DNA of 35,930 nucleotides from Desulfobacterales bacterium (GTDB taxonomy: Bacteria > Desulfobacterota > Desulfobacteria > Desulfobacterales > JAHEIW01), in contig JAUVTR010000003.1 of assembly GCA_030601425.1 (NCBI GenBank), positions 1-35,930 on the forward strand. The letters are read 5' to 3'. Numbering within the stretch: the stretch's first letter is position 1; every line of letters starts with the position of its first letter. This document shows positions 1-9,009 of the stretch, piece after piece. A program made the translations under genes and the position numbers. The notes beneath the pieces were generated by a model. It had not been told where the DNA came from. It saw only the letters and a program-made list of their open reading frames with translations, and did not search any database.

Positions 1-13
1 TATTAGAAGTACG

Positions 14-1291
14 CTATGCGGTCGCCAAAATAGGTTCGACCTTCTTAACAAACTCCAAAAGATCAAACGGCTTGTAGATAACGTTGCTAAAACCCATCTT
101 GGCCATTTCATCCAGCTTGGGGTGTTCCGGATAACCGGTCGAAATGATGACCTTCATATCGGACAGCTCGGGTTCATTCTTGATAATGCGACAAACTTCG
201 AGCCCATCCATTTCAGGCATAAAGATGTCCAGAATCAAAAGGTCCGGACGATAGGTCCCCAGCTTAATGGTGGCCTCGATCCCGTTGGCCGCCTCCTCAA
301 TTAAATAGGGCCGATCTCGATTTAGCGTCAGGGCTTCGATCAGCATCTTCCTTATGGTCTGATCATCATCCACGATCAGGATCTTAATCGCTTCACGCTT
401 CAATAGGGTCGGGAATAAAACGGTAAAAGTCGTCCCGTTGCCTTCCCGAGTTTCAAATGAAATATCCCCACCATGCGCCTGTACCAGGCCATAGGTTACG
501 GAAAGACCAAGGCCGGTACCGCCTTCTGCCTTTTTATCGGTGACAAACGGCAAAAACAGCTTATCGGCAATCGCGTCTGATATACCGCTGCCGTTATCGG
601 TGATTTGCAGACAAATGCGCGCGTCTTTTCTTTGAAATCCGGTGGTAATCCGGATGATGCCATCCATATGATCAATCGCTTGAATCGCATTGATGATAAT
701 ATTTAGAATGATTTGTTCGATGCTCTGGAGGTTTCCTTTGATTAAGGGCAGATTTTCGTCCAGGTCCGGCTGGATTCGTACGCCGGATTTTCTTAACGTC
801 GTTTGCGCCAGTCGCATGGCATTTTTAACCGCCGCATTAACTTGCATCGTTGACTTTTCAGCAACATTTGACTGTTTGGAAAAGTTTTTCAGATCGGAGA
901 CTATTTTGGCAACCCGATTGGCGGCCATATCCATGTCCGCCACCAGCTGGGTTAGATTATCTTCTAAAAATTCATAAGTAAACCCGCCAAATTTCTGATG
1001 CGGCACCCTTTCTTTTTTCTCCATCAGTACCGGCAGAAGGTCAGACCAGATTTTTTGAATCAATGGCAAATTGTACATAATCAGGTTTATTGGATTATTA
1101 ATTTCATGAGCCACGCCCGCCACCAGGGTACCCAATGTTTCCATTTTCTGGGCATGGTGCAGCTGTTGCTGGCTTTCCTTCAAGGCTTCTTCCACATGCC
1201 GCTGCTGAGATTCCAGCTGTTGCGCCTTCTCCCGTAACTCCATCAGTTCCCTGATGAGTCGTTGCCTGGATTTTTCCTGATCTTTCATCAT
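14..1291 (-). CDS. Hybrid sensor histidine kinase with C-terminal receiver domain
   Basis: Cytoplasmic two-component kinase of 425 residues. Residues 1-50 look like a charged coiled coil with no transmembrane segment or recognisable sensor domain. The dimerisation/phosphoacceptor box follows (VAHEINNP, His62), then a HATPase domain with an N box (NAIQAI, about 201), G1 (DNGSGI, about 232) and G2 (GTGLGLS, about 258). A receiver domain occupies about 302-425, with the acidic cluster VDDD, phosphoacceptor Asp355 (LILDIFMP) and conserved Lys407 (YKP). It is the last gene of the minus-strand block and lies 77 bp after murI. With no sensor, it may take its signal through the coiled coil or a partner protein. 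Domain assignment is secure; the signal and output are unknown. No strong ribosome binding site precedes the ATG-ATG start. Confidence 0.9.
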   Translation of the reverse strand: MMKDQEKSRQRLIRELMELREKAQQLESQQRHVEEALKESQQQLHHAQKMETLGTLVAGVAHEINNPINLIMYNLPLIQKIWSDLLPVLMEKKERVPHQKFGGFTYEFLEDNLTQLVADMDMAANRVAKIVSDLKNFSKQSNVAEKSTMQVNAAVKNAMRLAQTTLRKSGVRIQPDLDENLPLIKGNLQSIEQIILNIIINAIQAIDHMDGIIRITTGFQRKDARICLQITDNGSGISDAIADKLFLPFVTDKKAEGGTGLGLSVTYGLVQAHGGDISFETREGNGTTFTVLFPTLLKREAIKILIVDDDQTIRKMLIEALTLNRDRPYLIEEAANGIEATIKLGTYRPDLLILDIFMPEMDGLEVCRIIKNEPELSDMKVIISTGYPEHPKLDEMAKMGFSNVIYKPFDLLEFVKKVEPILATA

Positions 1292-1368
1292 TTGCCATTA
1301 AAAAACAATACCCAGTGCAGTGCCTGGCTCCAAATATCCAAACACAAGCACCGGGTTCCAAACACAGG

Positions 1369-2154
1369 CTATATCTTTACGCAATTAAATTCTACTTTTG
1401 TTTTTAAGGTCATGGTGGCAATCTTTTCAAATTGATCTGTAACATCGGATACAAAAAGAGTCAGCTTGCCATTTTTTCCAAGCTGTTTGTCGACCTCAAT
1501 GTGATTTTCAAGAAACTTTTTAATGTCACCGGCGACGCTGATTGAGGAGTCGATCAAATGAACCCGTCTGCCGGTTTTTCTTTGGATGACTTTTTTCAGA
1601 AGTGGATAATGCGTACATCCCAAAATAAGCGTGTCTATCTGGCGGGTTTTCAAGGGATGCAGATATTTTTTCACGATCATCGCCGCTTCCGGTTTATTCA
1701 ACCATCCCTCCTCAACCAAAGGCACCAGGAGCGGACAGGCAATCGAATAGACTTTGGCGGCCGGCTGCATTTCAATAATCTTTTTTTCATAAATACCGCT
1801 GGTTACGGTGGCGCGGGTGCCGATCACGCCGAATCTAAAATTTTTTGAAGTATTTACGGCGAGTTCAACTGCCGGCGTAATCACTTCAAAAATAGGAACA
1901 GCAAATCGCCCGAGAACCTCTGCAGTGGCGACACTCGAAGCCGTATTGCAGGCAATTACGATTACACTGGCCCCCTGGCTCAGGAGAAATTCAATATTAT
2001 TCACGGTGTAACCAATCACCGTCTCGGAGCTTTTAGTGCCATAAGGTGTATGGGCTGTATCACCGAAGTAAACAATGTCATACCCCGGTATCTTTTCCAT
2101 AATTGCCCTGGCTACGGTTAAGCCGCCAACTCCTGAATCAAAAATTCCAATCAT
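1369..2154 (-). CDS. murI: Glutamate racemase
   Basis: Interconverts L- and D-glutamate, supplying D-Glu for peptidoglycan precursors in the cytoplasm. The 261-residue length is typical. The N-terminus has the family motif GIFDSGVGGLTV. The two catalytic cysteines are visible as IACNTASS (Cys69) and LGCTHYPLL (Cys180), and YFGDTAHTPYG lies near residue 30. It starts 12 bp after the cysteine-cluster gene, so co-transcription with recR is likely. Start ATG chosen because GIFDSG begins right behind it, as in other MurI proteins. Confidence 0.96.
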   Translation of the reverse strand: MIGIFDSGVGGLTVARAIMEKIPGYDIVYFGDTAHTPYGTKSSETVIGYTVNNIEFLLSQGASVIVIACNTASSVATAEVLGRFAVPIFEVITPAVELAVNTSKNFRFGVIGTRATVTSGIYEKKIIEMQPAAKVYSIACPLLVPLVEEGWLNKPEAAMIVKKYLHPLKTRQIDTLILGCTHYPLLKKVIQRKTGRRVHLIDSSISVAGDIKKFLENHIEVDKQLGKNGKLTLFVSDVTDQFEKIATMTLKTKVEFNCVKI

Positions 2155-2166
2155 AGTATGGAAAAT

Positions 2167-2571
2167 TTAACGGGATTTATTTAAAACTTCATTGACACAT
2201 CTTTTTACTTGATTGTGGCTAAAATCTGTTCGCATCCCAGGACACGAAGCAGCCATTGCCTGCCAGTTCGTTGCATCTACCAAAATATTTTCAATAAAAG
2301 GCCAATTTTTACACATTCGTGGTTTTACGGGATGAATGGTGCACACTTTATCCCATAATATACAATAACCGTTTAATCCCTGGGCAACAACCGGTCTGTC
2401 GCCTGACATCTGACAGTAGCGTCTGATAAATGTGTTACGTTCCAGGCCCAGGTACCGGCAGATATTATCGATCTCGTTTTCAGTAATATAGGTGCCGCCA
2501 TACCCTTTGCAGCAGTCCCCGCAGCATCGGCATGAAAACAAATCACCCGGTCTGACAGAATCAGAGGTCAT
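2167..2571 (-). CDS. YkgJ-type cysteine-cluster protein
   Basis: Small cytoplasmic protein of 134 residues in the YkgJ/CxxCxxCC zinc- or iron-chelating family. Clustered cysteines at 14, 16, 17, 20 and 21 (FSCRCCGDCC) and later ones at 70, 77, 87 and 110 fit the family pattern, including the typical CILWDKVCTIHPVKPRMC stretch. The family is proposed to bind Zn or an Fe-S centre, but its biochemical role is not established. Its ATG lies inside the end of recR (11-bp overlap), which argues for translational coupling and a single transcript. Confidence 0.88.
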   Translation of the reverse strand: MTSDSVRPGDLFSCRCCGDCCKGYGGTYITENEIDNICRYLGLERNTFIRRYCQMSGDRPVVAQGLNGYCILWDKVCTIHPVKPRMCKNWPFIENILVDATNWQAMAASCPGMRTDFSHNQVKRCVNEVLNKSR

Positions 2572-3160
2572 GACGCGCTTCCATGGCTTTTTTTAACGTC
2601 ACCTGGTCCACATATTTAAGGTCACCCCCCATCGGCACACCGGACGCAATTCGTGTTACTTTTAACGAATAGGTCCCCAAGCGCTCGGCAATGTAAGACG
2701 CTGTTGCTTCACCTTCCACGCTCGTGCTGGTAGCCAGTACAACCTCTTTGATCCGGCCTCGCTGTATTTTGGCGATTAATTCACCCATGCGAATATCTTC
2801 AGGGCCCACGCCGTTCATGGGTGAAAGCACGCCGGACAAGATATGATAGCGGCCGATAAAAGCGCCTGATTTTTCCATGGCCACCATGTCCGCCGGTTGT
2901 TCAACAACGCACAAAAGCGAGGCATCTCTGGTAGGATCCGTACATAGCTTACAGACTTCATCGTCGCTAAGACCATAACACAGCTTGCATAAACGCACTT
3001 TTTCCTTGGCCTCAACGATACTTCTGGATAATTGCTCGGCTTCTTTGCGCGGCGCCCGAAGGATATGCATGGCCAGGCGTTCGGCGGTCTTTTCTCCAAT
3101 CCCGGGCAGTTTGGAAATGTTTTTGATTAAATTGACGATTGTCGAAGGGTAAGGGCTCAT
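2561..3160 (-). CDS. recR: Recombination protein RecR
   Basis: RecR of the RecFOR pathway, which loads RecA onto gapped DNA. The 199-residue length is standard. Seen in order: a helix-hairpin-helix (KLPGIGEKTAERLA, about 17-30), a C4 zinc finger (Cys58, 61, 70, 73), and a Toprim domain (about 81-175) starting LLCVVEQPADMVA. It follows ybaB by 23 bp and overlaps the cysteine-cluster gene. The dnaX-ybaB-recR order is a widely conserved bacterial operon, which supports all three calls. Confidence 0.97.
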   Translation of the reverse strand: MSPYPSTIVNLIKNISKLPGIGEKTAERLAMHILRAPRKEAEQLSRSIVEAKEKVRLCKLCYGLSDDEVCKLCTDPTRDASLLCVVEQPADMVAMEKSGAFIGRYHILSGVLSPMNGVGPEDIRMGELIAKIQRGRIKEVVLATSTSVEGEATASYIAERLGTYSLKVTRIASGVPMGGDLKYVDQVTLKKAMEARHDL

Positions 3161-3183
3161 AGGAATTATTGTTTTATTTGTTC

Positions 3184-3498
3184 TTACATTATACCCGGAA
3201 TATTCAGACCGCCGGTCAATTTGCTCATTTCAGCGGCAACCATTTCCTGAGATTTCGTGAGGGCCTCATTTATTGCAGAAAGTATCAAATCTTGAAGCAT
3301 CTCCACATCTTCGGGATCGACGACCTCTTTTTCGATCTGAATGGACATGATTTGCTGTTTACCGTTGGCAACGATTTTTACCATCCCGCCCCCGGCTGAA
3401 GTTTCCACTGTTTTCTCGGCCATCTCTTCCTGCATTTTTAACATTTTTGATTGAAGCTGCTGCGCCTGCTTCATCATGTCGCCCATGCCTTTCATCAC
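3184..3498 (-). CDS. YbaB/EbfC family nucleoid-associated protein
   Basis: Dimeric DNA-binding protein of 104 residues, usual family length. The N-terminal helix [18 protein letters not shown] and the following [18 protein letters not shown] segment are characteristic. In other bacteria the protein binds DNA and affects nucleoid organisation. It lies between dnaX (68 bp upstream) and recR (23 bp downstream), its conserved position. A good ribosome binding site (AGGAGGT, reading the minus strand at about 3502-3508) precedes the ATG. Confidence 0.94.
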   Translation of the reverse strand: MMKGMGDMMKQAQQLQSKMLKMQEEMAEKTVETSAGGGMVKIVANGKQQIMSIQIEKEVVDPEDVEMLQDLILSAINEALTKSQEMVAAEMSKLTGGLNIPGIM

Positions 3499-3566
3499 CG
3501 TACCTCCTATATTTAAACACCTATATATGCAAATAATGACTTTGTCGATATCATCGTGATAATCGG

Positions 3567-5243
3567 CTAAAGGATTTTGACATCGATCAGTTTGCCGTTG
3601 AAAATCTCAATAGCATCTGCCACCCTTGGATGGCTTATCGCCTTTTGCTTTAAGAGGCTGTCATTTTGAGATTTTTTTTTTGGGCTCTCAGCATCAGTCT
3701 CCGGATGGGTGGTCAGCACGATGTCTACATCTTTGCCGAAATACTCCGTGCAAATTATTTTTAAAACAGCCTTATTTTTTTCGCGTTGAAGCATATTTAG
3801 GGTAAAACCATTGGCGTGCACTTCGATTTCGATGCTATCAGCGGTTACCTGCTTCAGTCGACATTTAGATAGACTTGCCCCCAGCGAGGGATTTTCCCGG
3901 GCGATTATTTCATAGAGTTGATTCCAGATTACATCTAAATTTTCCGTAAAGTTATCCGCAATCGCCGGAGCTACAGGCATTGAATGCGCGGGTTCTGCCG
4001 GAGCGTCTGAATTTCTTTTCCCCGCTTTGCGCCCTGGCGCATGCGTCTCGGATTTCACATCCGGTTTCCGATTTGAAAGTTCACTTTCGGGCTGGTTATA
4101 AAATTCCTGTCTCAGATGATCCAGCCTGTCGATAAGCACACCAATCGGCAACGCCGGTTTGATCTGATCCATTCGGATAAATGCCATTTCAAGAGCAAGC
4201 TTGGCATCAGTTGACAGCCGGATCGATACCCCTTCACGATACAGATAGTCAAATATGTGGTTTAAAGCAGCCAAGGATACTTGGCCTGTTTGTTCATCCA
4301 TCTGCTTTAATTCATATTCAGGAAGATCCACTAATTTGCTGATGTTTTGGCCTATTTTAACGACGATCAGATTTCTGAAATGTTCGAGTAAATTGGTGTA
4401 AAGCTTTTTCAAATCATGCCCGCGATTGTAACTATCATCTAACATGTTCAGAATGGCGGAAATATCACCGCGCAAGATAGTGTCGCAAAGATCGAACACA
4501 TATTTTCGGTCAATTACGCCTAAAATATCGAGAACCTGATCATGGCTAACCGAGTCCTTAAAGCACGCCAAAACCTGATCAAGCAAGCTTAACGCATCAC
4601 GCATGCTACCTGTTGCTTCTCGCGCAATCAGTGCCAGGCTTTCATCCGAAATCTTGAATTTTTCCTCCTCGCAAATATAAACCATATGTTGAATTATCGA
4701 ATTCAAACCGATACGCCTGAAATCGTGTCTCTGGCAGCGAGAAAGAATCGTTATCGGGATTTTGTGTGGTTCGGTCGTCGCAAAAATAAACATCACGTGA
4801 GGCGGCGGTTCTTCAAGAGTTTTTAGCAGCGCATTGAAAGCCGGCGTGCTGAGCATATGTACTTCATCAATGATGTATATTTTGTAAAGGCTGTGAGCGG
4901 GCATGTACTTAACATTTTCGCGTAATTCTCTAACCTGATCGACGCTGTTGTTGGAAGCCCCATCAATTTCAAAAACGTCAACGGCATGGCCGGATGTGAT
5001 CTCTCCGCACGAACGGCATTCATTACAGGGTGCCGGAATAGGCCCCTGCTTGCAATTCATCGCTTTAGCCAAAATGCGAGCAACGGTGGTCTTGCCGGTT
5101 CCCCTTGGACCGGAAAAAAGCACTGCATGGGCAACGCGTTCGGAAGATATCGCATTGGATAGTGTGCGGGTTACATGGTCTTGCTCAATAACCTGGCCAA
5201 AGGTTTGTGGACGGTATTTGCGCGCAAGCACGAGATAGGACAT
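3567..5243 (-). CDS. dnaX: DNA polymerase III subunit gamma/tau
   Basis: Clamp-loader ATPase of 558 residues. Walker A GPRGTGKT is at 45-52, the zinc-binding cysteines are Cys64, 73, 76 and 79, Walker B IIDEVH is at about 124-129, and the SRC arginine-finger motif appears as [10 protein letters not shown]. The AAA+ module and collar occupy about 1-365. A low-complexity hydrophilic linker (about 375-425) leads to a tau-type C-terminal domain. An A10 run near codons 521-524 (3672-3681) is a possible slippage site that would remove about 35 C-terminal residues. It heads the dnaX-ybaB-recR operon. Confidence 0.96.
   Translation of the reverse strand: MSYLVLARKYRPQTFGQVIEQDHVTRTLSNAISSERVAHAVLFSGPRGTGKTTVARILAKAMNCKQGPIPAPCNECRSCGEITSGHAVDVFEIDGASNNSVDQVRELRENVKYMPAHSLYKIYIIDEVHMLSTPAFNALLKTLEEPPPHVMFIFATTEPHKIPITILSRCQRHDFRRIGLNSIIQHMVYICEEEKFKISDESLALIAREATGSMRDALSLLDQVLACFKDSVSHDQVLDILGVIDRKYVFDLCDTILRGDISAILNMLDDSYNRGHDLKKLYTNLLEHFRNLIVVKIGQNISKLVDLPEYELKQMDEQTGQVSLAALNHIFDYLYREGVSIRLSTDAKLALEMAFIRMDQIKPALPIGVLIDRLDHLRQEFYNQPESELSNRKPDVKSETHAPGRKAGKRNSDAPAEPAHSMPVAPAIADNFTENLDVIWNQLYEIIARENPSLGASLSKCRLKQVTADSIEIEVHANGFTLNMLQREKNKAVLKIICTEYFGKDVDIVLTTHPETDAESPKKKSQNDSLLKQKAISHPRVADAIEIFNGKLIDVKIL
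3672..3681 (-). other. A10 homopolymer in dnaX, candidate slippage site
   Basis: Ten consecutive A residues on the coding strand (codons for three lysines) inside dnaX. Gaining one A leads to a TGA stop four codons later; losing one leads to a TAA after about seven codons. In Thermus, dnaX uses an A9 run for transcriptional slippage to make gamma. The run here is near the C-terminus, so only a slightly shortened protein would result. Slippage itself is an inference. Confidence 0.4.
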
Positions 5244-5272
5244 AATGAAGTGCCTTATATGTGGTTTTAGGC

Positions 5273-5392
5273 TTCAGAAGACAGAGGTCAGAGGTCAGAT
5301 GACAGATGGAAAAAACTGGAAGATGAAGCACTCTATCTGACTTCTGTTTTCTGTCCTCTGTCATCTGCTTACTGACACCCGACACCTGAAAC
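5273..5392. repeat. Heptad-periodic intergenic array with inverted arms
   Basis: Left arm: five consecutive 7-mers from 5273 to 5307 with CAG at a fixed place (for example GACAGAG, GTCAGAG). Right arm: eight consecutive 7-mers from 5337 to 5392, each starting CTG or CCG (for example CTGTCCT, CTGTCAT). The arms are largely complementary and could fold into a hairpin about a 29-bp spacer. It lies upstream of dnaX, between it and tRNA-Ser(GGA). Confidence 0.8.
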
Positions 5393-5460
5393 CAAAAAGC
5401 CTTGAGAACGGCAATCGTTTAGCGTTAATAAAATATGTTAAGGTAATTTGCTTTTGAATA

Positions 5461-5554
5461 TGGCGGAGAGAGAGGGATTCGAACCCTCGGTGCCGCTTTT
5501 GACAGCACACACGATTTCCAGTCGTGCTCCTTCGGCCAGCTCGGACATCTCTCC
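5461..5554 (-). tRNA. tRNA-Ser (anticodon GGA)
   Basis: Class II tRNA of 94 nt with the CCA end encoded. The acceptor stem GGAGAGA pairs with TCTCTCC. The anticodon stem CACGA/TCGTG encloses the loop CTGGAAA, giving anticodon GGA, which reads UCC and UCU. A long variable arm follows and the T loop is GGTTCGAATCC. On the minus strand it lies 3' of the second serine tRNA, with a 56-bp spacer. Confidence 0.97.
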
Positions 5555-5586
5555 TAAAAACCTTTGATACTCAAAGCTTTTTAATA

Positions 5587-5611
5587 AATAAAATTACGCA
5601 GTAATTTTATT
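5587..5611 (-). terminator. AT-rich hairpin after tRNA-Ser(CGA)
   Basis: A perfect 11-bp inverted repeat (AATAAAATTAC, 3-nt loop, GTAATTTTATT) begins at the last base of tRNA-Ser(CGA) on the minus strand. The stem is AT-only apart from the closing pair, and the following sequence has only short T runs. It may be a weak terminator or a processing signal between the two tRNAs. Confidence 0.3.
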
Positions 5612-5702
5612 GGCGGAAGGGGTGAGATTCGAACTCACGGAGAGCCGAAAGACCCTCAACGGCTTTCGAGGCCGCCGCCTTCAACCGCTCGGCCACCCTT
5701 CC
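5611..5702 (-). tRNA. tRNA-Ser (anticodon CGA)
   Basis: Class II tRNA of 92 nt with encoded CCA. The acceptor stem is GGAAGGG/CCCTTCC. The anticodon loop CTCGAAA gives anticodon CGA for the UCG codon. The variable arm is long and the T arm is GAGTTCGAATCTC. It is 56 bp upstream of tRNA-Ser(GGA) on the same strand, so a shared transcript is likely. Confidence 0.97.
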
Positions 5703-5759
5703 GGCAATTTAGTTCGTTTGATTTCGGGTAGTACTGAATAACCCCTTTGAAACGCACTG

Positions 5760-6491
5760 TCAATGCTCTTCTGGCATGAACATTTTCTCAATTTCGGCAG
5801 AGTATTGACCGTTCGCATTATAAATGATCAGCGGAGGGCCGATTTTTACACCCGGCCGCGCGCCCTTTATCCCTGCAACTAAAATGAGTTTGGCATCAGA
5901 GTCCGCCTGCGAATGAATGACGCGTACAAACTTCGGTTCAATTCCATCCAAACGCATTTGGGAAAGCAACTCGGCAGCGCGCTCTGCGGTGTAAATGGTA
6001 ACAAATCTCCCGGCGGTTCGCAGCATGCAACGGACCGTCTGGAGCACATCGGTTAGGCTCACCTTGATTTCATGCCGGGCTACCGCTCTTTGCGGGTCCG
6101 GATTTAGTCTTCCGGAATTCGGTTTGCGGTAAGGTGGATTGCAAACAATCACGTCAACCGGACCACCGATCATATTGGGTTTCAACTCTCGCATATCCCG
6201 ACAAAGAACGGTAATGCGTTCCTGCATGCTATTTTCGTTTACATTCGCAACTGCCAATTCGGCTAATTCAATTTGTATTTCAATACCATATACCCGAATG
6301 TCCGGATTGCGGTATGCCAGTATTAGCGGGATGATGCCGCAGCCGGTCCCTAAATCAAGTAATCTTTCCCCTGCTCGCACGTCGGTGTGACTGGCCAGCA
6401 CAATGGCGTCGATAGAAAAACGGTAGCCCGATGAGCCCTGCTTGATGTGCAGTCTACCCTTAAAAAATGTATCTTTCGTTAACGAATTCAT
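5760..6491 (-). CDS. tRNA1(Val) (adenine(37)-N6)-methyltransferase, TrmN6 type
   Basis: SAM-dependent N6-adenine methyltransferase of 243 residues. The SAM-binding motif LDLGTGCGII is at about 45-54 and the catalytic NPPY is at 118-121, followed by the family-specific RKPNSGRLNPDPQRAVARHE. N-terminal FKGRLHIKQGSSGYRFSIDAI also matches TrmN6-like enzymes. The expected substrate is A37 of tRNA1(Val), though the exact tRNA is unproven here. It overlaps the upstream DciA-like gene by 4 bp (ATGA), indicating translational coupling, and sits just upstream of two tRNA genes. Confidence 0.88.
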   Translation of the reverse strand: MNSLTKDTFFKGRLHIKQGSSGYRFSIDAIVLASHTDVRAGERLLDLGTGCGIIPLILAYRNPDIRVYGIEIQIELAELAVANVNENSMQERITVLCRDMRELKPNMIGGPVDVIVCNPPYRKPNSGRLNPDPQRAVARHEIKVSLTDVLQTVRCMLRTAGRFVTIYTAERAAELLSQMRLDGIEPKFVRVIHSQADSDAKLILVAGIKGARPGVKIGPPLIIYNANGQYSAEIEKMFMPEEH

Positions 6492-6802
6492 AACGGTCCG
6501 ATTTTGAATTTTATTTCTTCCACCAGCGGTTTACCGAGGGCAGCGTTTAATTTGGCCATCAGATCGTTTTTCAGAAATTGAAGCTGATGAATCCAGGTTG
6601 AGCTGATAACATGCACAATGAGGAGCTTACCTTTAAAAGCCGCCGGTCGCGCATTTGAAGCGATCGTTTCCCCCACAGCTTCATCCCACAGGCGCCAGAC
6701 TTTTGTGAGTTCACAATCAGGCTCCGATCGGTAGTTTTTTAAAACCCTATCAATGACATTTCCAATTTGGACAAAATCTGATTTTTTATCTTGTTTTCTC
6801 AT
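6488..6802 (-). CDS. DciA-like DUF721 protein
   Basis: Small 104-residue protein of the DUF721/DciA family. DciA is the likely ancestral loader/partner of the replicative helicase DnaB in bacteria without DnaC. Visible signatures are the helix IGNVIDRVLKNY, the central LTKVWRLWDEAVGETIASNARPA, and the strand-rich GKLLIVHVISSTWIHQLQFLK segment (KH-like fold). It begins 150 bp from the divergent hflK gene and is the first gene of the minus-strand block. Confidence 0.85.
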   Translation of the reverse strand: MRKQDKKSDFVQIGNVIDRVLKNYRSEPDCELTKVWRLWDEAVGETIASNARPAAFKGKLLIVHVISSTWIHQLQFLKNDLMAKLNAALGKPLVEEIKFKIGPL

Positions 6803-6864
6803 AATTTCAAACTATACCAGAATTCTCACTTTTCTTGAACCTGAAAGGTTAAATTCGTTTTTGC

Positions 6865-6893
6865 TTGACTTGCTGGCTCGGGTAACTTATTTT
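6865..6893 (+). promoter_or_regulatory. Candidate sigma70-type promoter for hflKC
   Basis: TTGACT at 6865-6870 and TATTTT at 6888-6893 are separated by 17 bp, a good match to the sigma70 consensus. The -10 box is about 60 bp before the hflK start codon. It lies in the divergent region between the DciA-like gene and hflK. Based on sequence match only. Confidence 0.5.
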
Positions 6894-6952
6894 ACTGGTG
6901 ACCGACTGTCATTTTCTAATACTCATGAAAATCAGCTGGAAGGAATACGCAT

Positions 6953-8002
6953 ATGAGTTGGGATTGGGATAAACTAAAACAGCAACAACAAGGCAGGGGT
7001 GGCGTTCCGCCGCAGATGGGTGAATTTGTGGAAAAAATCAAACGGATCAAGTTCCCGGGCGGCCCCTTGTTTATTGTGGTTGTTATCCTTGTTGCCATGG
7101 CAATAACAACCTTTTATACGGTTAAGCAAAATGAAGTCGGCATTGTTCAGTTTTTCGGCCGCTATGTACGTACGGCACAACCCGGCCTTAACTTCAAACT
7201 GCCCCTTGGCATTGAAAAAGTTACCAAGGTCAACGTCCGTGAAATTCAAACGGCAGAATTCGGGTTTAGCACTGCCAGAGTCAGTACGCGGTCCCGATTT
7301 CAGTCCGGGGGGGAAAACGTCGGCGAATCCCTCATGCTGACCGGGGATTTAAACGTGGCCGTGGCGCCCTGGATTGTCCAATATCGGATTAAGAACCCCT
7401 TTGATTATCTGTTTAAAGTTCGCGACGCCCGCCGCTTGCTGCGCGATATGTCCGAATCCACGATGCGGCTGGTGGTCGGTGACCGCAGCATTAACGAAGT
7501 TATCAGCAAACGGGATGAAATCGCAGTGGAGGCCAAACTCCTCTTACAAACCGAACTGGATCAGGCCGAAACCGGCATTCACATCGTAACCATCGAGATG
7601 AAAAAGACAAATGTCCCTCCGCCGGTACAGCCCTCGTTCAACGAAGTTAACCAGGCTGTCCAACAGAAGGAACAAATGATTTATCAGGCCAAAGAAGACT
7701 ATAATAAAGCCATTCCAACCGCCAGGGGTGAAGCCGAAAGAACCATCAAAGGCGCCGAAGGGTACGCATTAGATCGCGTGAACCGGTCCAAAGGTGACGC
7801 TTCCAGATTTGTGTCTATTTACAAGGAGTATGTCAATGCCAAAGACGTCACCAAACGACGGCTTTATTTAGAAACGATAAAACAAACGTTTCCCAATCTG
7901 GGTCCGAAATATATTATTGACTCCGATCAAAAAAATGTCTTGCCGTTACTGAACCTGGGAAAATCCATCAACCTTGGACAGCAAAACAGTGGTGAAAAAT
8001 GA
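6953..8002 (+). CDS. hflK: HflK, SPFH/band-7 modulator of FtsH
   Basis: Membrane-anchored SPFH-family protein of 349 residues. The short cytoplasmic tail is followed by a transmembrane segment at about 37-56, then the band-7 domain beginning TVKQNEVGIVQFFGRYVRTAQPGLNFKLP. A coiled-coil region contains YNKAIPTARGEAERTIKGAEGYA, typical of HflK. With HflC it forms the large cage that encloses and regulates the membrane protease FtsH. A ribosome binding site (GGAAGGA) sits before the ATG. The stop overlaps the hflC start by 4 bp, so the two are translationally coupled. Confidence 0.95.
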   Translation: MSWDWDKLKQQQQGRGGVPPQMGEFVEKIKRIKFPGGPLFIVVVILVAMAITTFYTVKQNEVGIVQFFGRYVRTAQPGLNFKLPLGIEKVTKVNVREIQTAEFGFSTARVSTRSRFQSGGENVGESLMLTGDLNVAVAPWIVQYRIKNPFDYLFKVRDARRLLRDMSESTMRLVVGDRSINEVISKRDEIAVEAKLLLQTELDQAETGIHIVTIEMKKTNVPPPVQPSFNEVNQAVQQKEQMIYQAKEDYNKAIPTARGEAERTIKGAEGYALDRVNRSKGDASRFVSIYKEYVNAKDVTKRRLYLETIKQTFPNLGPKYIIDSDQKNVLPLLNLGKSINLGQQNSGEK

Positions 8003-8940
8003 AGCCCAAAAGCATCTATCTCGTTATTTTAGCGGTGATCGCCTTTGCTATTTATGGCGCCGCATACACGGTCGATGAAACCCAACAGGCGGTGATCACC
8101 CAATTCGGAAGAATTGTCGGCGCACCCGTAAAGGATTCCGGCCTTCACTTTAAGATCCCTTTCGTACAGAAAGCCAACTACTTCAATAAAAACTTACTGG
8201 AGTGGGATGGCGACCCGGGACAGATCCCCACTTTGGACAAAACTTTTATCTGGGTGGACACCTTTGCCCGCTGGAAAATTGTGGACCCGGTTAAGTTTTT
8301 CCAGACGGTAAACAACCGATTCAATGCGGTTGGAAAACTCAATGACATTATCGATCCGGCTGTCAGGAACTTCATTACGTCTCACCATTTGATTGAGGCG
8401 GTTCGAAAATCAAACCGCGAAATCGATACCACCGAAATCGGCATCGAAAAATCAGAACGGGATATCCGGGACACTTATCACATCACAGTCGGCCGTCAAA
8501 AAATCACCGAGGGAATTCTGGAACAGGCCCAGCCGAAGCTGGTCGCATTTGGCATCGAACTGGTCGATGTCAAAATTAAGCGCATAAACTATGTGGAGGA
8601 GGTCCGAAAGTCCGTCTACGGGCGCATGATCGCAGAGCGAAACCAAATCGCAGAGAAATTTAGGTCCGAGGGCCAAGGTGAGGCCCAAAAAATTCTGGGT
8701 GAAAAAGAAAGAGATTTGCAGCGCATCACATCAGAGGCTTATAAGAAAGCCCAGGAAATTAAAGGAAAAGCCGATGCCGAAGCAACTATAATTTATGCCA
8801 AAGCTTACGGCCTGGATCCTGAATTTTACTCATTTGTTCAAACGCTTGAACTTTACCGCGAGATATTGGGTAAAGACAATTCACTTGTCCTGTCAACTGA
8901 TTCGGAATTTTTAAAATACCTCAAAGGGTACACCAAATAA
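7999..8940 (+). CDS. hflC: HflC, SPFH/band-7 modulator of FtsH
   Basis: Partner of HflK, 313 residues. There is one N-terminal transmembrane segment at about 6-24, then a band-7 domain starting YTVDETQQAVITQFGRIVG. The conserved SVYGRMIAERNQIAEKFRSEGQGEA stretch and the final SFVQTLELYREIL are hallmark HflC sequences. It is followed 8 bp later by a symmetric terminator, so hflK-hflC appear to be a two-gene operon. Confidence 0.95.
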   Translation: MKPKSIYLVILAVIAFAIYGAAYTVDETQQAVITQFGRIVGAPVKDSGLHFKIPFVQKANYFNKNLLEWDGDPGQIPTLDKTFIWVDTFARWKIVDPVKFFQTVNNRFNAVGKLNDIIDPAVRNFITSHHLIEAVRKSNREIDTTEIGIEKSERDIRDTYHITVGRQKITEGILEQAQPKLVAFGIELVDVKIKRINYVEEVRKSVYGRMIAERNQIAEKFRSEGQGEAQKILGEKERDLQRITSEAYKKAQEIKGKADAEATIIYAKAYGLDPEFYSFVQTLELYREILGKDNSLVLSTDSEFLKYLKGYTK

Positions 8941-8948
8941 CCGCATAA

Positions 8949-8978
8949 AAAAAGTACCGTTTTAAAACGGTACTTTTT
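8949..8978. terminator. Bidirectional intrinsic terminator
   Basis: A perfect 30-bp palindrome with GTACCG in the stem and A5 and T5 at the two ends. Because it is symmetric, it has a U-tract on both strands. It lies between the plus-strand hflC stop (8940) and the end of the minus-strand bS22-like gene (9010), so it can stop both converging transcripts. Confidence 0.85.
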
Positions 8979-9009
8979 ATCAATCGCACACAAAAAACTT
9001 AGGGGATCG

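Noticed and set aside
5337-5392. E. coli-type LexA boxes (CTGTN8ACAG) in the CTGNNNN arrays
   Set aside because: CTGT occurs only because of the 7-bp pattern and no properly spaced ACAG partners form a palindrome.
5461-5702. tRNA pair as an integration site
   Set aside because: Neither tRNA has a repeated 3' fragment in the window and no integrase is present.
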